NCBI GenBank assembly: GCA_040954595.2
Contig: JBECUI020000041.1
Location: 41,106-105,105 of the forward strand
DNA: 64,000 bases
Reading direction: 5' to 3'
Origin: Balanoglossus misakiensis
Taxonomy: Eukaryota; Hemichordata
Each line of letters starts with the position of its first letter. Position 1 is the stretch's first letter. Under the pieces are notes generated by a model that made no database searches, was not told the origin of the DNA, and saw nothing but the letters and a program-made list of their open reading frames with translations. Of the stretch, positions 24,583 through 33,926 are shown in pieces. Both the position numbers and the translations under genes were made by a program.

Positions 24583-25414
24583 TAAATATGACATTCCCTC
24601 TGTATCGGAGTGGCTGAACTGGCAGGACTATGCCCTGAAAGACTATTGTCCTCGGGGCTATAATCGGCAGGATTACCAAGGTAGATTCAGACTAGAGGTA
24701 GAAAATACTGATAATGCGGGACTTCAGAGAATAATAGTACGGTTCGCTGACGGGGTTTACATGGGAGAAGATATAACGAGCGACGACCATCCCTCTAACC
24801 CCTTGTTTCTTCTCCGGCTGGACGGGAGCGACTCCGAGACAAGACTATATGAGGGGGTATACACCGGTTCGGATAGCTTCACCATTTATGGTGATATAGT
24901 CTATGTCCATACAAGCCCCCTTTATGACAACGGGAAACAGGGTTTTATCCGCAGTGAAATTAAAAGAGACACGACAACAGAAGAAAAAATAACTTGGCTT
25001 TACACTCTGAACATCGACGGCAGGGCCGTTTTGGATAGTATCCCTATGAGTCTGTACACACTCCAGTATTATCAGAAAAAAGGTCTCTTCCGTCCTGACT
25101 GGTTTCCTAGAAGACTAGGTCTGGATGAAGAGTGGGGGCATACTCTTGAGTTAGGCGTGACCGGTGTTCCTCAGGTGTGTATGATTAGGTTTGGAAGTGA
25201 GACTTTCACACTCGATAAAACCTCCTTTCTTTTTTTAAACTTCACCTTGAATCGTTCCTTACCCGACAAAGTCATCTATAATCTGCACGATACCCCTCAC
25301 GGAGCTACCGAGACCTTGGAGGTTAAAAACCTGGGAAATGAGAGCATCAGCTATCGCTGGCTTAACACCGACGGCGGTATTATCCGGGAAGGAACTTTCA
25401 GTGCCCCCTATTGA
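24583..25414 (+). pseudogene. Tandem lipoprotein family, member C (5' truncated by ung fusion)
   Basis: The homology begins at 'NKYDIPSVSEWLNWQDYALK', without signal peptide or lipobox, directly after the ung fragment, and is open to TGA 25412. It is closest to member I (32677): both have 'HTSPLYDNGKQGF', 'FRPDWFPRRLGLDEEW' and 'FTLDKTSF'. Its tail lacks the extra 'YPPIP' codons of E, G and I. It has no export signal and is probably not expressed as a lipoprotein. Confidence 0.75.
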
Positions 25415-25458
25415 CCGGAATAAAATCCCCGGGAAGCGAACTTCAAAGAGCGAATAAG

Positions 25459-25666
25459 ATGCCATGGTATTTTATTGTCGATATAGCATTCGATACTCTC
25501 GAAGAGGACAAAATCAAATAGGCGCTGCACGACACAGCTTAGGGCGGGACGGAGTATAGGGAGATTGAGAAAAGACCAGAAAATTTGTTTAATTTCTGCC
25601 AACTTGACGGAGAAGACAATGTTCTCCGGGAAGGGGTGCTCAGGGATTCACGGCTGCCCAATGGAT
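25459..25666 (+). pseudogene. C-terminal remnant of third lipoprotein subfamily, copy 2
   Basis: Same sequence as the remnant at 20883 with a few changes; the first stop again falls after 'EEDKIK'. It belongs to the first 3065-bp block. Confidence 0.6.
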
Positions 25667-25869
25667 AAAAAGAAGTCGGCAGACATTTGTGACAGAGGCA
25701 GTCTTGGGAGGAATATCGGCGGCTACCTTCCTCCAAACCCATCCTAGGGGACAGCCTTTCGTCATTTTACATTACTCGCAAGAAGTATAAATCGCATCGG
25801 TTTCCTGTCTGTAAAATGTCCAGCTTCTCCCCCCTAAAAAACACTTGACAGTTTCTACCAGTAAAAGTT

Positions 25870-26109
25870 ACCCTTTAATAAGGTATAACCTATAGAAGGT
25901 ATAGTAGACTGGGAGATTTCCCGTGAGGTAGCCCAGCTGGTCCTGGAAGACTTCATAGAAGACGGCGAATATCCGGGAGACTCCACCCTCTGGGAAATCC
26001 CTATTGCCGTATACTCCGGAGAAGGGGAGATTCCTTATTACGAGTTCCGCGTCCTCGACAATCTGGGTGTCACGATAGCGGCTATCACCGCCAACGCCCG
26101 TGAAGATAA
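25870..26109 (+). pseudogene. Unknown protein remnant, shortened copy
   Basis: This matches the first ~80 codons of the remnant at 21280 ('WEIPIAVYSGEGEIPYYEFR', 'LDNLGVTIAAITANAREDKG') and is then cut. Confidence 0.5.
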
Positions 26110-26354
26110 GGGTCCTCCCCAATAATATACCCGGTGTCAGTCTCAGGAACATTCACCCTGGTAGACAGGGAGGATTGCATTACAGAGTGATCATCGCCTA
26201 CGGGAGAGGTGGTTTCTTGGGGCTGTGGCCTAAGATCAGGATTTATGATCCCAATGGGATTGATATGAGAGATAATGTTGATATTACTACGAGTGGATGG
26301 GAGTGGTTTAACCCCATCTATAATCTGATGAGTTTCAATGTTATGAAGAAGTAA
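26110..26354 (+). other. C-terminal coding fragment of unknown origin
   Basis: An open frame reads 'LHYRVIIAYGRGGFLGLWPK', 'IRIYDPNGIDMRDNVDITTS' and 'GWEWFNPIYNLMSFNVMKK' to a TAA. It looks like the end of a protein fused to the previous remnant. An identical copy is at 29175-29419. The family is unknown. Confidence 0.35.
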
Positions 26355-26361
26355 ATAAGGT

Positions 26362-26407
26362 AACAAAGTATATTGTCGTTTTTGGGCTGGCAATATACTT
26401 TGTTATC
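26362..26407 (+). terminator. 15-bp stem hairpin upstream of member D
   Basis: TAACAAAGTATATTG pairs perfectly with CAATATACTTTGTTA around a ~16-base loop. It lacks a T-run, so it may be a terminator for upstream sequence or a regulatory structure. The identical copy is at 29427-29472. Confidence 0.5.
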
Positions 26408-26437
26408 AGACAGAACTATTGCTCTTAAGGTGGTAAG

Positions 26438-27406
26438 ATGAAAAAAAAACTCAGCGCTGTCCTGCTTTTTTTGATTATTGTTATTGGTTTTACATCCTGT
26501 CCTCTGGGTCTGAATCTTGTGGGACCCGGGTTTTATGGAGGAGTGATTGATAATCTTCCTGACTGGTTGACAACAGATTTGGAAGATTTCTTTCTTATTT
26601 CTATATCTGAGTGGATGAACTGGCAGGACTATGCCCTGAAGGACCATTATCCTCCGGGCTACAAGCGGCGGGATTACCAAGGTAAATTCAGACTGAGGGT
26701 TTATACTCATAGGAATGATGTGGTGGGACTTCAGCTTATAAAGATATTGTTCGCTGACGGGGTTTACATGACACCCTATCCATTCCCCTTGATTCTTCTC
26801 CGGCTGGGGGGGAGCAACTCCGAGTCAAGACACTATAATGGGGTATACACCGGTTCGGATATCTTCACCATTTACGGCGATATAACCTATTACCATACAG
26901 GTTATGCCCGCGGGAAACAGAGTTTTATCCGCAGTGAAATCGAAAGAGACAAGACAACAGAAGAAAAAATATCTTGGCTTTACACCCTGAACATCGACGG
27001 CAGGGCCGTTTTGGACAGTATCCCTATGACCAAGTACGCAGTCCGGTATTTTCAAAATAAAGGCATCCTTTATCCTGACTGGATTCCTGCGGGGATATGG
27101 ATTACTGATGACTTGGGGCAGACTCTTGAAATAAACAGTATAGCCCGTACCGGTACTCCTACGGTGGTGTCTTTCATTGCTTTTGATACGAAGTCTTACA
27201 CATACAATACAGCCTACTTTGCTTTTTATAACATCACCTTGAATCGTTCCTTACCCGACAAAGTCATCTATAATCTGCACGATACCCCTCACGGCGGTAC
27301 CGAGACCTTAGAAGTTGAAAACCTGGGAAATGATCGCATCAGATATCGCTGGCTTAACACCGACGGCGGTATTATCCGGGAAGGAACTCACAATTTACAT
27401 GAATAA
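26438..27406 (+). CDS. Lipoprotein of the tandem family, member D (type 1)
   Basis: This 322-residue protein starts at ATG 26438 after AAGGTGGTAAG. The signal peptide 'LSAVLLFLIIVIGFTSC' has its lipobox Cys at residue 21, followed by the type-1 start 'PLGLNLVGPGFYGGVIDNLP'. Family blocks include 'SEWMNWQDYALKDHYPPGYK', 'RRDYQGKFRLRV', 'GVYTGSDIFTIYGDITYYHT', 'RDKTTEEKISWLYTLNIDGR' and 'DKVIYNLHDTPHGGTETLEV'. The type-1 variable part lies at about residues 225-265 ('DLGQTLEINSIARTGTPTVV'). No known domain is seen. It is probably co-transcribed with member E 80 bp downstream. Confidence 0.85.
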   Translation: MKKKLSAVLLFLIIVIGFTSCPLGLNLVGPGFYGGVIDNLPDWLTTDLEDFFLISISEWMNWQDYALKDHYPPGYKRRDYQGKFRLRVYTHRNDVVGLQLIKILFADGVYMTPYPFPLILLRLGGSNSESRHYNGVYTGSDIFTIYGDITYYHTGYARGKQSFIRSEIERDKTTEEKISWLYTLNIDGRAVLDSIPMTKYAVRYFQNKGILYPDWIPAGIWITDDLGQTLEINSIARTGTPTVVSFIAFDTKSYTYNTAYFAFYNITLNRSLPDKVIYNLHDTPHGGTETLEVENLGNDRIRYRWLNTDGGIIREGTHNLHE

Positions 27407-27486
27407 AATTCCCGGGAAGCGAACTTCAAAGAGCGAATAAGATGAAAGGGAAATATACTATTCCGTTATTCTATTAAGGTGATAAA

Positions 27487-28479
27487 ATGAAAAAAAAACT
27501 TAGCGCTGTTCTGCTTTTTCTGATTATTGTTATTGGTTTTACTTCCTGCATGGTTTCCTACTGGACGGAACCATATACCTTACCCGAGTATTATGGGGGA
27601 ACGATTATAAATCTTCCTGACTGGATAGGAAATAAATATGACATTCCCTCTGTATCGGAGTGGCTGAACTGGCAGGACTATGCCCTGAAAGACTATTGTC
27701 CTCGGGGCTATAATCGGCAGGATTACCAAGGTAGATTCAGACTGGAGGTAGAAAATACTGATAATGCGGGACTTCAGAGAATAATAGTACGGTTCGCTGA
27801 CGGGCTTTACATGGGAGAAGATATAACGAGCGACGACCATCCCTCTAACCCCTTGTTTCTTCTCCGGCTGGACGGGAGCGACTCCGAGACAAGACTATAT
27901 GAGGGGGTATACACCGGTTCGGATAGCTTCACCATTTATGGTGATATAGTCTATGTCCATACAAGACCCCGTTATGACAACGGGAAACAGGGTTTTATCC
28001 GCAGTGAAATTAAAAGAGACACGACAACAGAAGAAAAAATAACTTGGCTTTACACTCTGAACATCGACGGCAGGGCCGTTTTGGATAGTATCCCTATGAG
28101 TCTGTACACACTCCAGTATTATCAGAAAAAAGGTCTCTTCCGTCCTAACTGGTTTCCTAGAAGACTAGGTCCGGATGAAGAGTGGGGGCATACTCTTGAG
28201 TTAGGCGTGACCGGTGTTCCTCAGGTGTGTATGATTAGGTTTGAAAGTGAGACTTTCATATACGATAAAACCTCCTTTCTTTTTTTAAACTTCACCTTGA
28301 ATCGTTCCTTACCCGACAAAGTCATCTATAATCTGCACGATACCCCTCACGGAGCTACCGAGACCTTGGAGGTTAAAAACCTGGGAAATGAGAGCATCAG
28401 CTATCGCTGGCTTAACACCGACGGCGGTATTATCCGGGAAGGAACTTTCAGTGCCCCCTACCCCCCCATCCCCTATTGA
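27487..28479 (+). CDS. Lipoprotein of the tandem family, member E (type 2)
   Basis: This 330-residue protein starts at ATG 27487 after AAGGTGATAAA. Its signal peptide is nearly identical to member D, then 'MVSYWTEPYTLPEYYGGTII' distinguishes type 2. 'IPSVSEWLNWQDYALKDYCP' and 'DYQGRFRLEVENTDNAGLQR' follow. The middle reads 'TSDDHPSNPLFLLRLDGSDS', the variable part 'RRLGPDEEWGHTLELGVTGV', and the common end 'DKVIYNLHDTPHGATETLEV'. A proline tail 'YPPIPY' comes from a C-rich stretch at the 3' end. Function is unknown; a surface lipoprotein is likely. Confidence 0.85.
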   Translation: MKKKLSAVLLFLIIVIGFTSCMVSYWTEPYTLPEYYGGTIINLPDWIGNKYDIPSVSEWLNWQDYALKDYCPRGYNRQDYQGRFRLEVENTDNAGLQRIIVRFADGLYMGEDITSDDHPSNPLFLLRLDGSDSETRLYEGVYTGSDSFTIYGDIVYVHTRPRYDNGKQGFIRSEIKRDTTTEEKITWLYTLNIDGRAVLDSIPMSLYTLQYYQKKGLFRPNWFPRRLGPDEEWGHTLELGVTGVPQVCMIRFESETFIYDKTSFLFLNFTLNRSLPDKVIYNLHDTPHGATETLEVKNLGNESISYRWLNTDGGIIREGTFSAPYPPIPY

Positions 28480-28523
28480 CATGAATAAAATCCCCGGGAA
28501 GCGAACTTCAAAGAGCGAATAAG

Positions 28524-28731
28524 ATGCCATGGTATTTTATTGTCGATATAGCATTCGATACTCTCGAAGAGGACAAAATCAAATAGGCGCTGCACGACAC
28601 AGCTTAGGGCGGGACGGAGTATAGGGAGATTGAGAAAAGACCAGAAAATTTGTTTAATTTCTGCCAACTTGACGGAGAAGACAATGTTCTCCGGGAAGGG
28701 GTGCTCAGGGATTCACGGCTGCCCAATGGAT
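28524..28731 (+). pseudogene. C-terminal remnant of third lipoprotein subfamily, copy 3
   Basis: Identical to copy 2, in the second 3065-bp block. Confidence 0.6.
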
Positions 28732-28934
28732 AAAAAGAAGTCGGCAGACATTTGTGACAGAGGCAGTCTTGGGAGGAATATCGGCGGCTACCTTCCTCCA
28801 AACCCATCCTAGGGGACAGCCTTTCGTCATTTTACATTACTCGCAAGAAGTATAAATCGCATCGGTTTCCTGTCTGTAAAATGTCCAGCTTCTCCCCCCT
28901 AAAAAACACTTGACAGTTTCTACCAGTAAAAGTT

Positions 28935-29174
28935 ACCCTTTAATAAGGTATAACCTATAGAAGGTATAGTAGACTGGGAGATTTCCCGTGAGGTAGCCCA
29001 GCTGGTCCTGGAAGACTTCATAGAAGACGGCGAATATCCGGGAGACTCCACCCTCTGGGAAATCCCTATTGCCGTATACTCCGGAGAAGGGGAGATTCCT
29101 TATTACGAGTTCCGCGTCCTCGACAATCTGGGTGTCACGATAGCGGCTATCACCGCCAACGCCCGTGAAGATAA
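28935..29174 (+). pseudogene. Unknown protein remnant, second shortened copy
   Basis: The duplicate of 25870-26109 in the second block, with the same cut end. Confidence 0.5.
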
Positions 29175-29419
29175 GGGTCCTCCCCAATAATATACCCGGT
29201 GTCAGTCTCAGGAACATTCACCCTGGTAGACAGGGAGGATTGCATTACAGAGTGATCATCGCCTACGGGAGAGGTGGTTTCTTGGGGCTGTGGCCTAAGA
29301 TCAGGATTTATGATCCCAATGGGATTGATATGAGAGATAATGTTGATATTACTACGAGTGGATGGGAGTGGTTTAACCCCATCTATAATCTGATGAGTTT
29401 CAATGTTATGAAGAAGTAA
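29175..29419 (+). other. C-terminal coding fragment, duplicate
   Basis: The duplicate of 26110-26354; it encodes the same 'RYDPNGIDMRDN'-type C-terminus and stops before the hairpin. Confidence 0.35.
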
Positions 29420-29426
29420 ATAAGGT

Positions 29427-29472
29427 AACAAAGTATATTGTCGTTTTTGGGCTGGCAATATACTTTGTTATC
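29427..29472 (+). terminator. 15-bp stem hairpin upstream of member F
   Basis: The duplicate of the hairpin at 26362-26407; both stem arms are unchanged. Confidence 0.5.
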
Positions 29473-29502
29473 AGACAGAACTATTGCTCTTAAGGTGGTA
29501 AG

Positions 29503-30471
29503 ATGAAAAAAAAACTCAGCGCTGTCCTGCTTTTTTTGATTATTGTTATTGGTTTTACATCCTGTCCTCTGGGTCTGAATCTTGTGGGACCCGGGTTTTA
29601 TGGAGGAGTGATTGATAATCTTCCTGACTGGTTGACAACAGATTTGGAAGATTTCTTTCTTATTTCTATATCTGAGTGGATGAACTGGCAGGACTATGCC
29701 CTGAAGGACCATTATCCTCCGGGCTACAAGCGGCGGGATTACCAAGGTAAATTCAGACTGAGGGTTTATACTCATAGGAATGATGTGGTGGGACTTCAGC
29801 TTATAAAGATATTGTTCGCTGACGGGGTTTACATGACACCCTATTCATTCCCCTTGATTCTTCTCCGGCTGGGGGGGAGCAACTCCGAGTCAAGACACTA
29901 TAATGGGGTATACACCGGTTCGGACATCTTCACCATTTACGGCGATATAACCTATTACCATACAGGTTATGCCCGCGGGAAACAGAGTTTTATCCGCAGT
30001 GAAATCGAAAGAGACAAGACAACAGAAGAAAAAATATCTTGGCTTTACACCCTGAACATCGACGGCAGGGCCGTTTTGGACAGTATCCCTATGACCAAGT
30101 ACGCAGTCCGGTATTTTCAAAATAAAGGCATCCTTTATCCTGACTGGATTCCTGCGGGGATATGGATTACTGATGACTTGGGGCAGACTCTTGAAATAAA
30201 CAGTATAGCCCGTACCGGTACTCCTACGGTGGTGTCTTTCATTGCTTTTGATACGAAGTCTTACACATACAATACAGCCTACTTTGCTTTTTATAACATC
30301 ACCTTGAATCGTTCCTTACCCGACAAAGTCATCTATAATCTGCACGATACCCCTCACGGCGGTACCGAGACCTTAGAAGTTGAAAACCTGGGAAATGATC
30401 GCATCAGATATCGCTGGCTTAACACCGACGGCGGTATTATCCGGGAAGGAACTCACAATTTACATGAATAA
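29503..30471 (+). CDS. Lipoprotein of the tandem family, member F (type 1)
   Basis: This 322-residue protein is the duplicate of member D. The only visible protein difference is Ser for Pro in 'MTPYSFPLILL'. Start, signal peptide, lipobox and ribosome site are unchanged. The near-identity shows that the duplication is recent or that gene conversion keeps the copies alike. Function is unknown. Confidence 0.85.
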   Translation: MKKKLSAVLLFLIIVIGFTSCPLGLNLVGPGFYGGVIDNLPDWLTTDLEDFFLISISEWMNWQDYALKDHYPPGYKRRDYQGKFRLRVYTHRNDVVGLQLIKILFADGVYMTPYSFPLILLRLGGSNSESRHYNGVYTGSDIFTIYGDITYYHTGYARGKQSFIRSEIERDKTTEEKISWLYTLNIDGRAVLDSIPMTKYAVRYFQNKGILYPDWIPAGIWITDDLGQTLEINSIARTGTPTVVSFIAFDTKSYTYNTAYFAFYNITLNRSLPDKVIYNLHDTPHGGTETLEVENLGNDRIRYRWLNTDGGIIREGTHNLHE

Positions 30472-30551
30472 AATTCCCGGGAAGCGAACTTCAAAGAGCG
30501 AATAAGATGAAAGGGAAATATATTATTCCGTTATTCTATTAAGGTGATAAA

Positions 30552-31544
30552 ATGAAAAAAAAACTCAGCGCTGTTCTGCTTTTTCTGATTATTGTTATTG
30601 GTTTTACTTCCTGCATGGTTTCCTACTGGACGGAACCATATACCTTACCCGAGTATTATGGGGGAACGATTATAAATCTTCCTGACTGGATAGGAAATAA
30701 ATATGACATTCCCTCTGTATCGGAGTGGCTGAACTGGCAGGACTATGCCCTGAAAGACTATTGTCCTCGGGGCTATAATCGGCAGGATTACCAAGGTAGA
30801 TTCAGACTGGAGGTAGAAAATACTGATAATGCGGGACTTCAGAGAATAATAGTACGGTTCGCTGACGGGCTTTACATGGGAGAAGATATAACGAGCGACG
30901 ACCATCCCTCTAACCCCTTGTTTCTTCTCCGGCTGGACGGGAGCGACTCCGAGACAAGACTATATGAGGGGGTATACACCGGTTCGGATAGCTTCACCAT
31001 TTATGGTGATATAGTCTATGTCCATACAAGACCCCGTTATGACAACGGGAAACAGGGTTTTATCCGCAGTGAAATTAAAAGAGACACGACAACAGAAGAA
31101 AAAATAACTTGGCTTTACACTCTGAACATCGACGGCAGGGCCGTTTTGGATAGTATCCCTATGAGTCTGTACACACTCCAGTATTATCAGAAAAAAGGTC
31201 TCTTCCGTCCTAACTGGTTTCCTAGAAGACTAGGTCCGGATGAAGAGTGGGGGCATACTCTTGAGTTAGGCGTGACCGGTGTTCCTCAGGTGTGTATGAT
31301 TAGGTTTGAAAGTGAGACTTTCATATACGATAAAACCTCCTTTCTTTTTTTAAACTTCACCTTGAATCGTTCCTTACCCGACAAAGTCATCTATAATCTG
31401 CACGATACCCCTCACGGAGCTACCGAGACCTTGGAGGTTAAAAACCTGGGAAATGAGAGCATCAGCTATCGCTGGCTTAACACCGACGGCGGTATTATCC
31501 GGGAAGGAACTTTCAGTGCCCCCTACCCCCCCATCCCCTATTGA
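30552..31544 (+). CDS. Lipoprotein of the tandem family, member G (type 2)
   Basis: This 330-residue protein has the same sequence as member E, with at most silent DNA changes near the start codon. It is followed by the short spacer AAAGGGAAATATATTATTCC and then member H, unlike E, which is followed by the C-terminal remnant. The difference marks the right edge of the duplicated block. Confidence 0.85.
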   Translation: MKKKLSAVLLFLIIVIGFTSCMVSYWTEPYTLPEYYGGTIINLPDWIGNKYDIPSVSEWLNWQDYALKDYCPRGYNRQDYQGRFRLEVENTDNAGLQRIIVRFADGLYMGEDITSDDHPSNPLFLLRLDGSDSETRLYEGVYTGSDSFTIYGDIVYVHTRPRYDNGKQGFIRSEIKRDTTTEEKITWLYTLNIDGRAVLDSIPMSLYTLQYYQKKGLFRPNWFPRRLGPDEEWGHTLELGVTGVPQVCMIRFESETFIYDKTSFLFLNFTLNRSLPDKVIYNLHDTPHGATETLEVKNLGNESISYRWLNTDGGIIREGTFSAPYPPIPY

Positions 31545-31633
31545 CATGAATAAAATCCCCGGGAAGCGAACTTCAAAGAGCGAATAAGATGAAAGGGAAA
31601 TATATTATTCCGTTATTCTCTTAAGGTGGTAAG

Positions 31634-32596
31634 ATGAAAAAGAAACTCAGCACTGTCCTGCTTTTTTTGATTATTGTTATTGGTTTTACATCCTGTCCTC
31701 TGGGTCTGCCTATTCTGGGACCCGCGTATTATGCAGGAAGGATTGAGAATCCTCCTGACTGGCTGAAAGAAAGTTTTGACGATTTCCTTAGTCTTTCTAG
31801 ATCTGAGTGGCTGAACTGGCAGGACTATGCCCTGAAGGACTATTGTCCTCCGGGCTACAAGCGGCGGGATTACCAAGGTAAATTCAGACTGAGGGTTTAT
31901 ACTAATAGGAATAATATGACTGGACTTCAGTATATAAACGTATTGTTCGCTGACGGGGCTTACATGGGCAACTTGATTCTTCTCCAGCTGGGGGGGAACA
32001 ACTCCGAGTCAAGATACTATAATGGGGTATACACCGGTTCGGATATCTTCACCATTTACGGCAATATAAGCTATAGGCATGCAGGTTATGCCCGCGGGAA
32101 ACAGGGTTTTATCCGCAGTGAAATCGAAAGAGACAAGACAACAGAAGAAAAAATATCTTGGCTTTACACCCTGAACATCGAAGGCAGGGCCGTTTTGGAC
32201 AGTATCCCTATGACCAAGTACGCAGTCCGGTATTTTCAAAATAAAGGCATCCTTTATCCTGACTGGATTTCTGCGAGGAGATTGATTACTGATGACTTGG
32301 GGCAGACTCTTAAAATAAACAATATAGCCGGTACCGGTACCGGTACTCCTACGGTGGTGTCTTTCATTGCTTTTGATACGGAGTTTTACACATACAATAC
32401 AGCCTACTTTGCTTTTTATAACATCACCTTGAATCGTTCCTTACCCGACAAAGTCATCTATAATCTGCACGATACCCCTCACGGCGGTACCGAGACCTTG
32501 GAAGTTGAAAACCTGGGAAATGAGAGCATCAGCTATCGCTGGCTTAACACCGACGGCGGTATTATCCGGGAAGGAACTCACAATTTACATGAATAA
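31634..32596 (+). CDS. Lipoprotein of the tandem family, member H (type 1, diverged)
   Basis: This 320-residue type-1 member has the same signal peptide and lipobox as D and F, but a diverged N-terminal part ('PLGLPILGPAYYAGRIENPP', 'WLKESFDDFLSLSRSEWLNW') and variable region ('SARRLITDDLGQTLKINNIA', with a GTGTGT-type insertion). The C-terminal ~150 residues are almost the same as D and F apart from the swap 'NESISYRW', which matches the type-2 genes. That mixture suggests exchange between the types. It is intact. Confidence 0.85.
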   Translation: MKKKLSTVLLFLIIVIGFTSCPLGLPILGPAYYAGRIENPPDWLKESFDDFLSLSRSEWLNWQDYALKDYCPPGYKRRDYQGKFRLRVYTNRNNMTGLQYINVLFADGAYMGNLILLQLGGNNSESRYYNGVYTGSDIFTIYGNISYRHAGYARGKQGFIRSEIERDKTTEEKISWLYTLNIEGRAVLDSIPMTKYAVRYFQNKGILYPDWISARRLITDDLGQTLKINNIAGTGTGTPTVVSFIAFDTEFYTYNTAYFAFYNITLNRSLPDKVIYNLHDTPHGGTETLEVENLGNESISYRWLNTDGGIIREGTHNLHE

Positions 32597-32676
32597 AATT
32601 CCCGGGAAGCGAACTTCAAAGAGCGAATAAGATGAAAGGGAAATATATTATTCCGTTATTCTATTAAGGTGATAAA

Positions 32677-33672
32677 ATGAAAAAAAAACTCAGCGCTGTC
32701 CTGCTTTTTCTGATTATTGTTATTGGTTTTACTTCCTGCGGGTTGGTTGCCTACTGGACGGAACCATATACCTTACCCGAGTATTATGGGGGAACGATTA
32801 TAAATCTTCCTGACTGGATAGGAAATAAATATGACATTCCCTCTGTATCGGAGTGGATGAACTGGCAGGACTATGCCCTGAAAGACTATTGTCCTCGGGG
32901 CTATAATCGGCAGGATTACCAAGGTAGATTCAGACTAGAGGTAGAAAATACTGATAATGCGGGACTTCAGAGAATAATAGTACGGTTCGCTGACGGGGTT
33001 TACATGGGAGAAGATATAACGAGCGACGACCATCCCTCTGACCCCTTGTTTCTTCTCCGGCTGGACGGGAGCGACTCCGAGACAAGACTATATGAGGGGG
33101 TATACACCGGTTCGGATAGCTTCACCATTTATGGTGATATAGTCTATGTCCATACAAGCCCCCTTTATGACAACGGGAAACAGGGTTTTATCCGCAGTGA
33201 AATTAAAAGAGACACGACAACAGAAGAAAAAATAACTTGGCTTTACACTCTGAACATCGACGGCAGGGCCGTTTTGGATAGTATCCCTATGAGTCTGTAC
33301 ACACTCCAGTATTATCAGAAAAAAGGTCTCTTCCGTCCTGACTGGTTTCCTAGAAGACTAGGTCTGGATGAAGAGTGGGGGCATACTCTTGAGTTAGGCG
33401 TGACCGGTGTTCCTCAGGTGTGTATGATTAGGTTTGAAAGTGAGACTTTCACACTCGATAAAACCTCCTTTCTTTTTTTAAACTTCACCTTGAATCGTTC
33501 CTTACCCGACAAAGTCATCTATAATCTGCACGATACCCCTCACGGAGCTACCGAGACCTTGGAGGTTAAAAACCTGGGAAATGAGAGCATCAGCTATCGC
33601 TGGCTTAACACCGACGGCGGTATTATCCGGGAAGGAACTTTCAGTGCCCCCTACCCCCCCATCCCCTATTGA
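32677..33672 (+). CDS. Lipoprotein of the tandem family, member I (type 2)
   Basis: This 331-residue type-2 member differs from E and G after the lipobox ('TSCGLVAYWTEPYTLPEYYG') and in 'WMNWQDYALKDYCP', 'HTSPLYDNGKQGF' and 'RRLGLDEEW'. It shares these last variants with the truncated member C. Signal peptide, lipobox and start are as in E. It ends with the 'YPPIPY' tail. It is the last full member of the array and is followed by a remnant fused to the serine hydrolase gene. Confidence 0.85.
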   Translation: MKKKLSAVLLFLIIVIGFTSCGLVAYWTEPYTLPEYYGGTIINLPDWIGNKYDIPSVSEWMNWQDYALKDYCPRGYNRQDYQGRFRLEVENTDNAGLQRIIVRFADGVYMGEDITSDDHPSDPLFLLRLDGSDSETRLYEGVYTGSDSFTIYGDIVYVHTSPLYDNGKQGFIRSEIKRDTTTEEKITWLYTLNIDGRAVLDSIPMSLYTLQYYQKKGLFRPDWFPRRLGLDEEWGHTLELGVTGVPQVCMIRFESETFTLDKTSFLFLNFTLNRSLPDKVIYNLHDTPHGATETLEVKNLGNESISYRWLNTDGGIIREGTFSAPYPPIPY

Positions 33673-33716
33673 CATGAATAAAATCCCCGGGAAGCGAACT
33701 TCAAAGAGCGAATAAG

Positions 33717-33926
33717 ATGCCATGGTATTTTATTGTCGATATAGCATTCGATACTCTCGAAGAGGACAAAATCAAATATGCACTGCACGACACAGCTTAG
33801 GGCGGGACGGAGTATAGGGAGATTGAGAAAAGACCAGAAAATTTGTTCAATTTCTGCCAACTTGACGGAGAAGACCATGTTCTCCGGGAAGGGGTGCTCA
33901 GGGATTCACGGCTGCCCAATGGATAA
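33717..33926 (+). pseudogene. C-terminal remnant of third lipoprotein subfamily, copy 4
   Basis: The least decayed copy: 'TLEEDKIKYALHDTA' is open where other copies stop, then TAG, then 'GGTEYREIEKRPENLFNFCQ' and 'VLREGVLRDSRLPNG'. 'KIKYALHDT' corresponds to 'KVIYNLHDT' in the intact family. It overlaps the start codon of the serine hydrolase gene. Confidence 0.65.

Larger units (their letters stand above)
25430..31559 (+). repeat. Tandem duplication of a 3065-bp block
   Basis: About 25430-28494 is repeated almost base for base at 28495-31559. Each block holds a C-terminal remnant, an unknown remnant, a hairpin, one type-1 gene (D or F) and one type-2 gene (E or G). All internal landmarks are offset by exactly 3065 bp. 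E and G encode identical proteins, and D and F differ by one visible residue (Pro/Ser). The duplication is recent. Confidence 0.9.

Noticed and set aside
26438-26710. Reverse-strand open frames repeated with each lipoprotein gene
   Set aside because: They recur only because the forward genes are duplicated and have no ribosome site or family match.
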